5,969 nt of DNA from Oscillospiraceae bacterium (GTDB lineage: Bacteria; Bacillota; Clostridia; Oscillospirales; Ruminococcaceae). The DNA lies in NCBI GenBank assembly GCA_017440425.1, contig JAFSHJ010000294.1:1-5969 (forward strand), in the 5' to 3' direction. The notes under the pieces were generated by a model. That model did not search any database, was not told the origin of the DNA, and was given only the letters and a program-made list of their open reading frames with translations. The position numbers and the translations under genes are program-made. Below, in pieces: positions 1 through 5,493 of the stretch (position 1 is the stretch's first letter; the number at the start of each line of letters is the position of its first letter).

Positions 1-527
1 ACGGTTATTCTTGCCGGAGTGATGCCAAGCAGCATGAGCGGAGCCGCAGCGATAAGCGAGATTATTCCTCCGCCGCGCAGTTCAACACCGTTGTTGTATA
101 CGTTGGAAAGCACTTTTGCCATACCCTCTCCGGGGAGCGGATCTTTTGAAAAAAGCTGCGTTGTCGCACTGAGCAGAAGCACCAGCACACCGATTTGAAC
201 CACACGCATCACGGGGGTGGTCTTTATCTTATCCAGCGAGAGCATGACTGCCACATAGATGAGCAGCGGCGCGACCGCATAGGCACACCAGCCCAGCATT
301 CCAAACTGAACGTTGTGCATCCACTGCCAGAGGCTTTCGCCTTTTATGTAGGTTATTCCGATGTTGAGCAGACCGACCGCAAACAGTATCAGCGCCCAAA
401 ACTGTCTTGTTCGCTGCTGTTCGCTCAAAATCTCTGCTTTGGTTTTTCTTCCCCCTGTTTTTTTGGTGGAAGAAGCACTCTTTGCAGATGTGCTTTTGGA
501 TGTTGATTTTTTTGTTTTTTCCGCCAT
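1..527 (-). CDS. ftsK: FtsK/SpoIIIE-type DNA translocase, N-terminal membrane part (partial)
   Basis: This is the first 175 codons of a gene that continues past the left edge; the motor and gamma DNA-reading domains lie outside the window. The family pumps chromosomal DNA through the division or sporulation septum. Visible are a Lys/Ser/Thr-rich cytoplasmic tail (residues 1-33), then four hydrophobic segments at about 43-60, 80-97, 108-122 and 154-170. This matches the four-helix FtsK/SpoIIIE anchor. The GGG-I-I-S-L stretch at 152-158 resembles the GGGMIG segment before the last helix of B. subtilis SpoIIIE. The start has a GGAGAGAGG ribosome site a few bases upstream. It is the last gene seen of the tepA-ylzJ-uppP-GDPD operon, 67 bases after the phosphodiesterase stop. 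Family assignment rests on topology plus the tepA-ylzJ context, because no Walker motif is in view. Whether it acts in vegetative division (FtsK) or sporulation (SpoIIIE) cannot be told. Confidence 0.82.
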   Translation of the reverse strand, partial: MAEKTKKSTSKSTSAKSASSTKKTGGRKTKAEILSEQQRTRQFWALILFAVGLLNIGITYIKGESLWQWMHNVQFGMLGWCAYAVAPLLIYVAVMLSLDKIKTTPVMRVVQIGVLVLLLSATTQLFSKDPLPGEGMAKVLSNVYNNGVELRGGGIISLIAAAPLMLLGITPARIT

Positions 528-594
528 TTTCTACCTCTCTCCCCAATGTTTTGGTTTCATCGGGATGATTTAAACTTCCGCATTATTGCAGATA

Positions 595-1320
595 TTATTT
601 TCTGCCGAGAGCTTTCATGAGTGCAACGGGGTCGTTTGCGGTTATCAGCGCAGGCTTTTTGGAGATGGCAAATGCCACCTCTTTTTCGTCATCGGCGCAA
701 TAAATATGTATGGGCAGACCCTTTGCCGCATAGAAATCGTAAATTTCGGAGTGTGCAATTTTTATTCCGATGCCCAATTCGTCGTAATAGCTGTAGGAAT
801 CCGGCTCGAACTCGGACATCTCAAAATCGGGATATCCCATTGTTCTGCCGTTATATTTTTGTTTTATATATTTGATGACGCGTGCATTGAAGCAATAGAA
901 CCAGCAATCCTCAAAGAAGCCGTATTCCTTGAGCAGCGCAACCGTGAGATCCACCGTCTCTTCGGTGTAGCTCTTTATCTCCACACCGAGGCGGATGGTA
1001 TCCGAAAGGCTTTTTGCAAGCTCAAGAGTCTCCTTCAGGGTGGGAACACGCTCGCCCTCAAACTCTGCAGAAAACTTTTTGCCTGCATCCAGCTGTTTCA
1101 CCTCTTCAAGGGTGAGGTCTCTCAAAAACACGTCTTCGCCGCAGGTGCGGTAGGCGTTGGCATCGTGCATTATTACCGGCACTTTATCCTTGGTGAGGTG
1201 CACATCAAACTCAAATGCATCCACACCGTATTCTATGGCAGCTTTAAAAGATACCAACGTGTTTTCGGGATATTTAGCTCTCCAACCTCTGTGTCCTTCT
1301 GCAAAAATCCGGTTTTCCAT
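595..1320 (-). CDS. Glycerophosphodiester phosphodiesterase (GDPD family)
   Basis: A 241-residue enzyme predicted to hydrolyse glycerophosphodiesters such as glycerophosphocholine to glycerol-3-phosphate and an alcohol. No signal peptide is seen, so it is probably cytoplasmic like UgpQ, whose length (about 247) it matches. GDPD signatures are in order: HRG at 10-12 followed by PENT at 18-21, the metal pair E37 and D39 in FEFDVHLTKD, the second catalytic His in MHD (H52), the VPTL-E segment at 92-97, and the metal-binding E114/K116 in GVEIK. The C-terminal ITANDP matches the family's usual ending (I-T-N-x-P). The ATG was chosen because GGAGG lies 9 bases upstream and the HRG motif then falls near residue 10; a longer in-frame version would start inside uppP. 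It begins 20 bases after the uppP stop, so co-translation is likely. Substrate cannot be fixed; phospholipid-headgroup or teichoic-acid debris are both possible. Confidence 0.92.
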   Translation of the reverse strand: MENRIFAEGHRGWRAKYPENTLVSFKAAIEYGVDAFEFDVHLTKDKVPVIMHDANAYRTCGEDVFLRDLTLEEVKQLDAGKKFSAEFEGERVPTLKETLELAKSLSDTIRLGVEIKSYTEETVDLTVALLKEYGFFEDCWFYCFNARVIKYIKQKYNGRTMGYPDFEMSEFEPDSYSYYDELGIGIKIAHSEIYDFYAAKGLPIHIYCADDEKEVAFAISKKPALITANDPVALMKALGRK

Positions 1321-1340
1321 TTTAAAATTCCTCCGTTTTT

Positions 1341-2213
1341 TTACGCAAGCATCTGCAAAATAGTCTGTCCGCTTGCCATCTCTATTATTGCGGCAATTAT
1401 TGTGAGCACGCCCAAAACTGCGGTATACCACGCAAACCACACGAATTTATCTGTTTTGATAAGCCATTTGACCATTTTGATCGCCAAAAATCCCACAACG
1501 GCGGAGACTGCCATGCCGACCACCAAAATTCCGAAGCCCACATCTGCACCTGCCTCGATGGCATCGGGGATGTTGAGCAAATTTGAAGCCAGCACCGGCG
1601 GGATACCTATTATAAAGGAGAATGCGACTGCATATTCTCTTGTGAGACCACGCATCATTCCCACCGAGATGGTGGAACCCGAACGGGAAACACCCGGCAG
1701 CGGTGCCAGAAATGCCTGAGTGACACCGATGAGCAGCGAATCGGAATATTTAATTTCACCTTCGGTTTTTTTGCCGCCTGTGCTTCTGTCTGCAAAAAAC
1801 AGCAATGCGGCGGTTATCAAAAAGCAGATGCCCTCCACCAGAATGTTTGAATCGCAGGAGAGCTGCTCATAATAGTCACTTACGAAATATGCTGGGATGA
1901 GGGGAAACAGCGAGACTATTATCATCACCAGCATACGGCGGCGGGGCGACATATCTTTAAAAGAGAACCTGCCCTTGAAGATATCCATCACCGAGACGCC
2001 GAATTCAATTATCATATCCCATATCTGCCGCCAAAATGCAATTATGACAGCAGCCAAAGTTCCGCAATGGAGCAGGATGGTGAACATCAGTCCCATATCC
2101 TGCGAAAAACCTGTGAAATGCTGCACAAGCGACAGGTGTCCCGAGCTGGACACGGGCAAAAACTCGGTGAGTCCCTGAATGATGCCCTGCAGCAATGCAT
2201 CCCAAATCGTCAT
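1341..2213 (-). CDS. uppP: Undecaprenyl-diphosphatase UppP/BacA
   Basis: A 290-residue integral membrane phosphatase that converts undecaprenyl diphosphate to undecaprenyl phosphate, recycling the lipid carrier for peptidoglycan and wall polymers. In other species it confers bacitracin tolerance. Both family motifs are present: the (E/Q)xxxE motif as Q13-E17 followed by FLPVSSSGHL with H26, and PGVSRSGST at 173-181 including R177. About seven to eight hydrophobic segments are spread along the chain, as expected. Length is slightly above the E. coli protein (273). The start ATG at 2213 has GAGGG 7 bases upstream and gives the typical N-terminus (W-D-A-L-L-Q-G-I-I-Q-G-L-T-E-F). A longer in-frame GTG at 2255 lies in the loop of a leader hairpin and is unlikely. 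It follows ylzJ by 56 bases and precedes the phosphodiesterase by 20, so it is an internal operon gene. Confidence 0.96.
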   Translation of the reverse strand: MTIWDALLQGIIQGLTEFLPVSSSGHLSLVQHFTGFSQDMGLMFTILLHCGTLAAVIIAFWRQIWDMIIEFGVSVMDIFKGRFSFKDMSPRRRMLVMIIVSLFPLIPAYFVSDYYEQLSCDSNILVEGICFLITAALLFFADRSTGGKKTEGEIKYSDSLLIGVTQAFLAPLPGVSRSGSTISVGMMRGLTREYAVAFSFIIGIPPVLASNLLNIPDAIEAGADVGFGILVVGMAVSAVVGFLAIKMVKWLIKTDKFVWFAWYTAVLGVLTIIAAIIEMASGQTILQMLA

Positions 2214-2238
2214 TATGTATCCCTCAACTCTCTGTTTT

Positions 2239-2264
2239 GGCAGGACCGCTTTCACGGTCCCGCC
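2239..2264 (-). promoter_or_regulatory. Stem-loop in the ylzJ-uppP gap
   Basis: On the minus strand a 10-bp stem closes a 6-base loop (TGAAAG); the arms are GGCGGGACCG and CGGTCCTGCC. All ten pairs form in the minus-strand RNA, one being a G-U pair, while the plus strand would have an A-C mismatch at the same place. This favours a role in the operon transcript. It begins 5 bases after the ylzJ stop and ends 25 bases before the uppP start. No U-tract follows (AAAACAG instead), so it is not a standard terminator. It may be a stability or processing hairpin that sets uppP levels relative to tepA-ylzJ. Function is inference. Confidence 0.6.
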
Positions 2265-2269
2265 TGCTT

Positions 2270-2491
2270 TTAGCTGTTATTTTGTTTCCACACGGCACCC
2301 GGTGCATATTTTTTGTTGAGATACTGCACGGGGTCGGTGGAGATAAGTCGCCGCACGGTTATCTCTCCGTTTTGGATGACGCCCTCTATCTTTCCGCATT
2401 CAACGGATATCTCACATCTTTTTCCCTTGTGTTCCGCTGCGGTTTCATTGCCGTGAAGCACAATATCCACATCCGCAACCGTATAAAGCAT
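2270..2491 (-). CDS. ylzJ: YlzJ-like protein
   Basis: A 73-residue protein of the YlzJ-like family, whose biochemical function is unknown. It shows the family's features: an N-terminal M-L-Y-T, a middle with short beta-strand-like stretches, and the C-terminal block RRLISTDPVQYLNKKYAPG, matching the conserved R-L-(L/I)-S-T-D-P-x-x-Y-L-x-x-x-x-x-P-G pattern. In Bacillus ylzJ sits between tepA and spoIIIE, and here it also directly follows tepA, which supports the call. The start is the ATG 2 bases after the tepA TGA; AAGGAGGA lies 9 bases before it inside tepA. A TTG 6 bases further upstream overlaps the tepA stop but is only 3 bases from the same ribosome site, and homologues begin M-x-L-Y-T or similar. 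Tight spacing points to translational coupling with tepA. Confidence 0.87.
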   Translation of the reverse strand: MLYTVADVDIVLHGNETAAEHKGKRCEISVECGKIEGVIQNGEITVRRLISTDPVQYLNKKYAPGAVWKQNNS

Positions 2492-2493
2492 TG

Positions 2494-3219
2494 TCAAAGC
2501 TCCTCCTTCGGGGCGAGCTTTCCGTCATCTGCTGCGGTTTTCTTTTTTTCGTCGATCAGCCCGCAGAGCTCTTTCATGGAATCGGACAGCGTGCCCAGGC
2601 GGTCGATTATTCCCTCCCGCACCGCATCCTCGCCGCCCAGCACCGTGCCAACATCGGTGACAAGGTCGCCGGTTTTGGTCATCAGCTCGCGGAAACGCTC
2701 TGCTGAAATCTTGGAATTTTCGCAGACGAAGCTCGTAATGCGCTCCTGCATTCGATTGAAATAGGAAAAGGTTTGCGGAACACCCAGCACAAGCCCGTTC
2801 ATTCTTATGGGATGGACCGTCATTGTGGCTGTGGGTGCAATGAAAGATGTGTTTGCGCTCACCGCCAGCGGCACTCCGATGGAATGTCCTCCGCCCAGCA
2901 CCATTGAGACTGTGGGCTTGCTCATGCCTGCCACCATCTCCGCAATGGCAAGACCTGCCTCCACGTCTCCGCCCACGGTGTTGAGCAGTATAAGCAGACC
3001 CTCTATCTCGGGGTCTTCCTCTATTGCAACCAGCTGCGGAATGACGTGTTCGTATTTTGTGGTTTTGTTGTGTTCCGGCAGAATGTAGTGTCCTTCGATC
3101 TGCCCTATCACGGTGAGACAATGGATGCAATGCCTGCCCGATGATTTTGTCACCGAGCCGCTTTCGATTATCTGCTCCGCTTCTCTGTCCTGTCCGTTTG
3201 TGCTTCTGTTTTCTTCCAT
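2494..3219 (-). CDS. tepA: ClpP-like serine protease TepA (translocation-enhancing protein)
   Basis: A 241-residue ClpP-fold protein of the TepA/YmfB subfamily. B. subtilis TepA was first linked to protein export and later to removal of small acid-soluble spore proteins during spore outgrowth. The chain shows an early strand (CLTVIGQIEGHY, 34-45), a LLILLNTVGGDVEAGLAIAE block (75-94, ClpP's substrate-groove region), the nucleophile in GGGHSIGVPLAVS (S113) and the histidine in MTVHP (H136). The third catalytic residue is less clear; D185 or D189 in TGDLVTDVGT are candidates. The segment EDAVREGIIDRLG (197-209) matches ClpP's E-A-x-x-Y-G-L-I-D helix. The N-terminal 25 and C-terminal 20 residues are charged and probably disordered. 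It is the first gene of the operon, 112 bases after the deaminase gene. Its AGGAGG is 12 bases from the ATG, longer than usual, and the start codon lies in an inverted repeat. Confidence 0.93.
   Translation of the reverse strand: MEENRSTNGQDREAEQIIESGSVTKSSGRHCIHCLTVIGQIEGHYILPEHNKTTKYEHVIPQLVAIEEDPEIEGLLILLNTVGGDVEAGLAIAEMVAGMSKPTVSMVLGGGHSIGVPLAVSANTSFIAPTATMTVHPIRMNGLVLGVPQTFSYFNRMQERITSFVCENSKISAERFRELMTKTGDLVTDVGTVLGGEDAVREGIIDRLGTLSDSMKELCGLIDEKKKTAADDGKLAPKEEL
2501..2508 (-). promoter_or_regulatory. Ribosome binding site of ylzJ inside tepA
   Basis: AAGGAGGA on the minus strand falls within the last codons of tepA. It sits 9 bases before the ATG at 2491 and only 3 bases before the TTG at 2497, which decides the start in favour of the ATG. 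Confidence 0.75.
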
Positions 3220-3317
3220 ATATAATAGTATCCTCCTGCCGAAAACATTCCGAAAGGCACAGACCTCTCATTATAAAATATTTTCGGCGGCATCCCCCCG
3301 ATTATACTATTATATAT
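3218..3317. repeat. Nested inverted repeat over the tepA leader and start codon
   Basis: A perfect 14-base inverted repeat has one arm at 3218-3231 (ATATATAATAGTAT) and the other at 3304-3317 (ATACTATTATATAT), 100 bases end to end. Inside it is a second perfect 8-base pair, GCCGAAAA at 3238-3245 and TTTTCGGC at 3281-3288. On the minus-strand RNA the first two bases of the tepA AUG lie in the outer stem, and the AGGAGG (3237-3232) exactly fills the 6-base gap between the outer and inner stems. The distal arm also contains the best tepA -10 candidate. The outer stem is almost all A-T, so part of the match could come from base composition. No target-site duplication flanks it. Confidence 0.7.
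3232..3237 (-). promoter_or_regulatory. Ribosome binding site of tepA, wide spacing
   Basis: AGGAGG on the minus strand lies 12 bases upstream of the tepA ATG at 3219, wider than the 5-9 bases seen for the other genes here. No other in-frame start with better spacing gives the known tepA N-terminal layout. Confidence 0.65.
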
Positions 3318-3335
3318 TTTCCATTTTCAGATCAA
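3301..3335 (-). promoter_or_regulatory. Candidate tepA operon promoter
   Basis: Two overlapping perfect TATAAT boxes occur on the minus strand at 3309-3314 and 3301-3306. Upstream are TTGATC (3330-3335, 15-base spacer to the first box) and TGAAAA (3324-3329, 17-base spacer to the second). The -35 elements are weak, so the exact pairing is uncertain. Transcripts would start about 70-80 bases before the tepA ATG, just after the distal arm of the inverted repeat. The region overlaps the last codon of the deaminase gene. Confidence 0.5.
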
Positions 3336-3823
3336 TAGCCAAAGGTATCTCCCATGGAATCGTCCACGTCGATATATTCCTTCTCCACATCCACGATGCG
3401 GTAGTTATCCTTATCGTCACGCAGGATAACTGTCTTTATGCCTGCGTTTATGATGAATCTTTTGCAAAGTGCGCAGGGATTTGCATTTTTTATGTATTCA
3501 CCTGTTGCATATTCTTTGCCGACGAGGTATAATGTAGAATCGATCATATCGTTTCTGGCTGCGTGGATTATTGCGTTCTGCTCTGCGTGGACGGAGCGGC
3601 ACATCTCATATCGCTCGCCTCTGGGAATGTTGAGCTGAGCACGGCGGCAATATCCGAGATCGGTGCAGTTTGCTCTGCCTCTCGGTGCACCCACATATCC
3701 GGTGGAGATGATCTGATCGTTTTTCACAATGATCGCACCGTAATGTCTGCGGATGCAGGTAGAGCGCTCCATAACTGTTTCGGCAATGTCGAGATAGTAA
3801 TTGATCTTATCGCGTCTTTCCAT
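3332..3823 (-). CDS. comEB: Deoxycytidylate (dCMP) deaminase, ComEB family
   Basis: A 163-residue zinc enzyme predicted to deaminate dCMP to dUMP, feeding thymidylate synthesis in the cytoplasm. The cytidine-deaminase signature is complete: zinc ligand H79 and catalytic E81 in HAEQNAI, with zinc ligands C117 and C120 in PCALC. The TGYVGAPRG motif at 41-49, followed by a Cys-containing insert (C53, C59, C75), is characteristic of dCMP deaminases as opposed to free-cytidine or tRNA deaminases. Length is close to the family's usual 150-190. The acidic tail (EKEYIDVDDSMGD) is common in clostridial members. The ATG has GGAGG 7 bases upstream. It has its own sigma-A-like promoter in the gap shared with the divergent rsmA, and no strong terminator follows it, so some read-through into the tepA operon is likely. 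The symbol follows the Bacillus homologue; no competence operon is present here. Confidence 0.93.
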   Translation of the reverse strand: MERRDKINYYLDIAETVMERSTCIRRHYGAIIVKNDQIISTGYVGAPRGRANCTDLGYCRRAQLNIPRGERYEMCRSVHAEQNAIIHAARNDMIDSTLYLVGKEYATGEYIKNANPCALCKRFIINAGIKTVILRDDKDNYRIVDVEKEYIDVDDSMGDTFGY

Positions 3824-3867
3824 TTTATCTCCTCCGGTGTCAATATGACTAAAATATACTTAATATA

Positions 3868-3897
3868 ATTATACAACAAAATATAGTCGAATTTCAA
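3868..3897 (-). promoter_or_regulatory. Sigma-A-like promoter of the dCMP deaminase gene
   Basis: On the minus strand TTGAAA (3892-3897) and TATAAT (3868-3873) are separated by 18 bases, matching five of six and six of six consensus positions. The predicted transcript starts near 3861, giving a leader of just under 40 bases before the ATG at 3823. Its -35 touches the region upstream of the divergent rsmA promoter. Confidence 0.72.
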
Positions 3898-3915
3898 TCT
3901 TTTCGCAAATAAATG

Positions 3916-3924
3916 TGGTATAAT
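3916..3924 (+). promoter_or_regulatory. Extended -10 promoter of rsmA
   Basis: TGG followed by TATAAT (3919-3924) forms a perfect extended -10 element. No good -35 is seen 16-18 bases upstream (AATCTT at 17), which is normal for extended -10 promoters. Transcription would begin near 3931, leaving a leader of about 54 bases before the rsmA ATG. Confidence 0.65.
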
Positions 3925-3984
3925 ATTATTGGGAATTGAAATTTATTGCAAACAACAAACTTTTCTTTCGGGAGTGTATATAAT

Positions 3985-4827
3985 ATGACCCTTACAAACG
4001 CAGGTGAACTGAGAGAATTACTGGGCAGACACGGCTTCACCTTTTCCAAAGGTCTTGGACAGAACTTCCTTATCAACCCGACCGTTTGCCCCAGAATGGC
4101 AGAAAACAGCATCGTCTCTCCGGAGATGGGTGTGCTGGAGATAGGTCCGGGTGTGGGAGTGCTCACCGTTGAGCTTGCAAAGCGTGCAAAAAAGGTAGTC
4201 TGCATTGAGCTGGACGAGCGTCTCTTCCCCATTTTGGATGAGACCCTTGCGGATTTTGACAACACCACCGTCATCCACGGCGACGTGCTGGAAACAGACA
4301 TTGCCGCACTTATAAAAGAGCATTTTGAGGGAATGGATGTGGCTGTCTGCGCCAACCTGCCCTATTACATAACCTCTCCCGTTATAATGAAGCTGCTGGA
4401 GGAGGATCTCCCCATCACATCGCTGACGGTGATGGTGCAGAAGGAAGCGGCAAAACGCATCTGTGCCGCCCCCGGCACCCGTGAAGCAGGCGCTATCAGC
4501 ATTGCGGTGAGATATTACAGCGAGCCGAAAATTCTGTTCGAGGTCTCCCGCGGAAGCTTTATGCCCCCACCCAACGTGGATTCCAGCGTGATAAAGCTGG
4601 ATGTGCGCACCGTCCCCGCAGTTGACTGCGACAGAAAGAACTTTTTCAAGGTTATACGCGCCTGCTTCTCGCTGCGCCGCAAAACCGTGCTCAACTGTCT
4701 TGCCTCGGGACTTTGCATCTCCAAAGACGTTGCCGCACAGATGCTGGACAGCGCAGGTGTTGCTCAAAATGCCCGTGCGGAACAGCTTTCCATGGCAGAT
4801 TTTGCTGCCATTGCCCACCAACTTTGA
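3985..4827 (+). CDS. rsmA: 16S rRNA (adenine1518-N6/adenine1519-N6)-dimethyltransferase RsmA/KsgA
   Basis: A 280-residue S-adenosylmethionine-dependent enzyme that dimethylates two adjacent adenines in the 3' terminal helix of 16S rRNA late in 30S assembly; its loss gives kasugamycin resistance. Motifs run in order: GQNFL at 25-29, SAM motif I LEIGPGVGVLT (51-61), acidic ribose-binding E75 in CIELDE, GD with D100, the catalytic motif NLPYYITSPVI (124-134), MVQKE (150-154), the SFMPPPNVDSSVI loop (191-203), and the C-terminal ACFSLRRKTVLN (226-237) and RAEQLSMADF blocks. Length is typical. The ATG was preferred over an in-frame TTG at 3946 because it puts GQNFL at the usual distance and has GGGAG 10 bases upstream. 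It has its own extended -10 promoter, divergent from the deaminase gene. No hairpin terminator follows directly; the next gene starts 132 bases later. Confidence 0.97.
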   Translation: MTLTNAGELRELLGRHGFTFSKGLGQNFLINPTVCPRMAENSIVSPEMGVLEIGPGVGVLTVELAKRAKKVVCIELDERLFPILDETLADFDNTTVIHGDVLETDIAALIKEHFEGMDVAVCANLPYYITSPVIMKLLEEDLPITSLTVMVQKEAAKRICAAPGTREAGAISIAVRYYSEPKILFEVSRGSFMPPPNVDSSVIKLDVRTVPAVDCDRKNFFKVIRACFSLRRKTVLNCLASGLCISKDVAAQMLDSAGVAQNARAEQLSMADFAAIAHQL

Positions 4828-4875
4828 TCTCTCCATTTAAGTCGCCACCGTAAACTATTTATTAAATCATTTTAC

Positions 4876-4908
4876 TATAATACTTTCTTAACATTTATAT
4901 AGTATACT
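4876..4908 (+). promoter_or_regulatory. Possible promoter region before the stress-like gene
   Basis: The gap from 4828 to 4959 is AT-rich and contains TATAAT (4876-4881) and TATACT (4903-4908), either of which could be a -10 box. No convincing -35 stands 16-18 bases before either. The gap otherwise shows no gene and no terminator hairpin. Confidence 0.35.
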
Positions 4909-4959
4909 TTAAGTGTGAGGAGAAATTTAACCCTACCCATCCACGAAAGGAGTTGCTCA

Positions 4960-5415
4960 ATGAACAACAGGAGCTCCGCCGTCATCCCCGGCAAAAACGA
5001 TGTGATCTCAGAAAACTCACACTCCACCGTTGTCTGTGTCACCAACCAATATAAATGTGAGCGTTTGATCAAAGCGGGACGTCGCATTGCAGACCTCACC
5101 GATACCACTCTCACCGTTGTGAACGTCTCCCGCCCCGACATTACCGCTGAAGACAGCAAGGCTTTGGACTATCTGTTTAATGTTTCAAAAAAATACGGTG
5201 CTTTGATGACCATCTTCTATTCCACCGAGGCACTTAAAACAATTACCGAATACATTAAGATAAACAAAGCTGCAAACGTTGTCACCGGTATGCCCCAGGC
5301 AAAAGATTCCGTGCTCATCAAGCTTTGGGAGAAGTTTTCCAACACAAAATTCTTCACCGTTGAGGAAAACGGCGACCTGAAGGAAGTTTTGAACTCGCAA
5401 AACCACATAGCATGA
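4960..5415 (+). CDS. Universal stress protein-like (KdpD-type USP) single-domain protein
   Basis: A 151-residue predicted soluble protein. Residues 24-58 (VVCVTNQYKCERLIKAGRRI onward, then LTVVNVS) resemble the start of the universal stress domain found in KdpD sensor kinases, with an initial beta strand, an E-R-L-I helix and a second strand. A helix-rich middle (65-80), a strand ALMTIFYST (81-89), a helix (90-103) and a strand ANVVTGMP (105-112) continue a Rossmann-like alpha/beta order. The USP nucleotide motif (G-x2-G-x9-G-S/T) is not intact: G110 is present but the following glycines are missing, so ATP binding is doubtful. No histidine-kinase, dimerisation or membrane part is present. 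The ATG has AAAGGAG 7 bases upstream. A strong terminator follows 6 bases after the stop, so it is probably monocistronic. Function unknown; the USP assignment is by fold pattern, moderately sure. Confidence 0.68.
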   Translation: MNNRSSAVIPGKNDVISENSHSTVVCVTNQYKCERLIKAGRRIADLTDTTLTVVNVSRPDITAEDSKALDYLFNVSKKYGALMTIFYSTEALKTITEYIKINKAANVVTGMPQAKDSVLIKLWEKFSNTKFFTVEENGDLKEVLNSQNHIA

Positions 5416-5421
5416 CCTTTT

Positions 5422-5460
5422 AAAATGAGAAAGACTCCTCAGGCGTCTCTCTCATTTTTT
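5422..5460 (+). terminator. Intrinsic terminator after the stress-like gene
   Basis: Arms 5422-5435 (AAAATGAGAAAGAC) and 5445-5458 (GTCTCTCTCATTTT) form a 14-bp stem with one A-C mismatch and a 9-base loop; the T-run reaches 5460. It begins just after the stop at 5415. On the minus strand the mismatch becomes a G-U pair and TTTT also follows, so it could work in both directions. Confidence 0.88.
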
Positions 5461-5493
5461 ATAACCGAAAAGTAAACCGAAAGGAGCTCCACC

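Noticed and set aside
528..594. Terminator between the phosphodiesterase gene and ftsK
   Set aside because: Only a 4-base TCAT/ATGA pairing without a U-tract is present, too weak to support a terminator.
586..1719. Long open frame of 377 codons on the plus strand
   Set aside because: It lies antisense to the phosphodiesterase and uppP, both of which carry complete family motifs and ribosome sites. Its translation has no recognisable domain and is Cys/His/Phe-rich, as expected for an antisense shadow.
2214..2255. N-terminal extension of UppP from a GTG at 2255
   Set aside because: The GTG lies in the hairpin loop with no ribosome site, and the family N-terminus begins at the ATG at 2213.
2525..3271. 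Open frame of 248 codons on the minus strand overlapping tepA in another frame
   Set aside because: Its Arg/His/Gly-rich composition is typical of a frame-shifted reading of a real gene; tepA in the other frame has S113 and H136 in the right contexts.
3218..3317. The 100-bp inverted-repeat segment as a small non-autonomous mobile element
   Set aside because: The flanks (TCTTCC and TTTTCC) do not form a clean target duplication, no second copy is seen in the window, and the segment contains the promoter and ribosome site of tepA.
4018..4836. Open frame of 272 codons on the minus strand
   Set aside because: It is antisense to rsmA, which has every motif of its family. The translation is His/Cys/Gly-rich low-quality sequence with no domain.
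4915..4959. Longer start (GTG at 4915) for the stress-like protein
   Set aside because: No ribosome site precedes it, while AAAGGAG stands 7 bases before the ATG at 4960.
4960..5415. A broken fragment of a kdpD kinase gene
   Set aside because: It has its own ribosome site, an intact frame and a terminator just after the stop; no kinase remnant follows.
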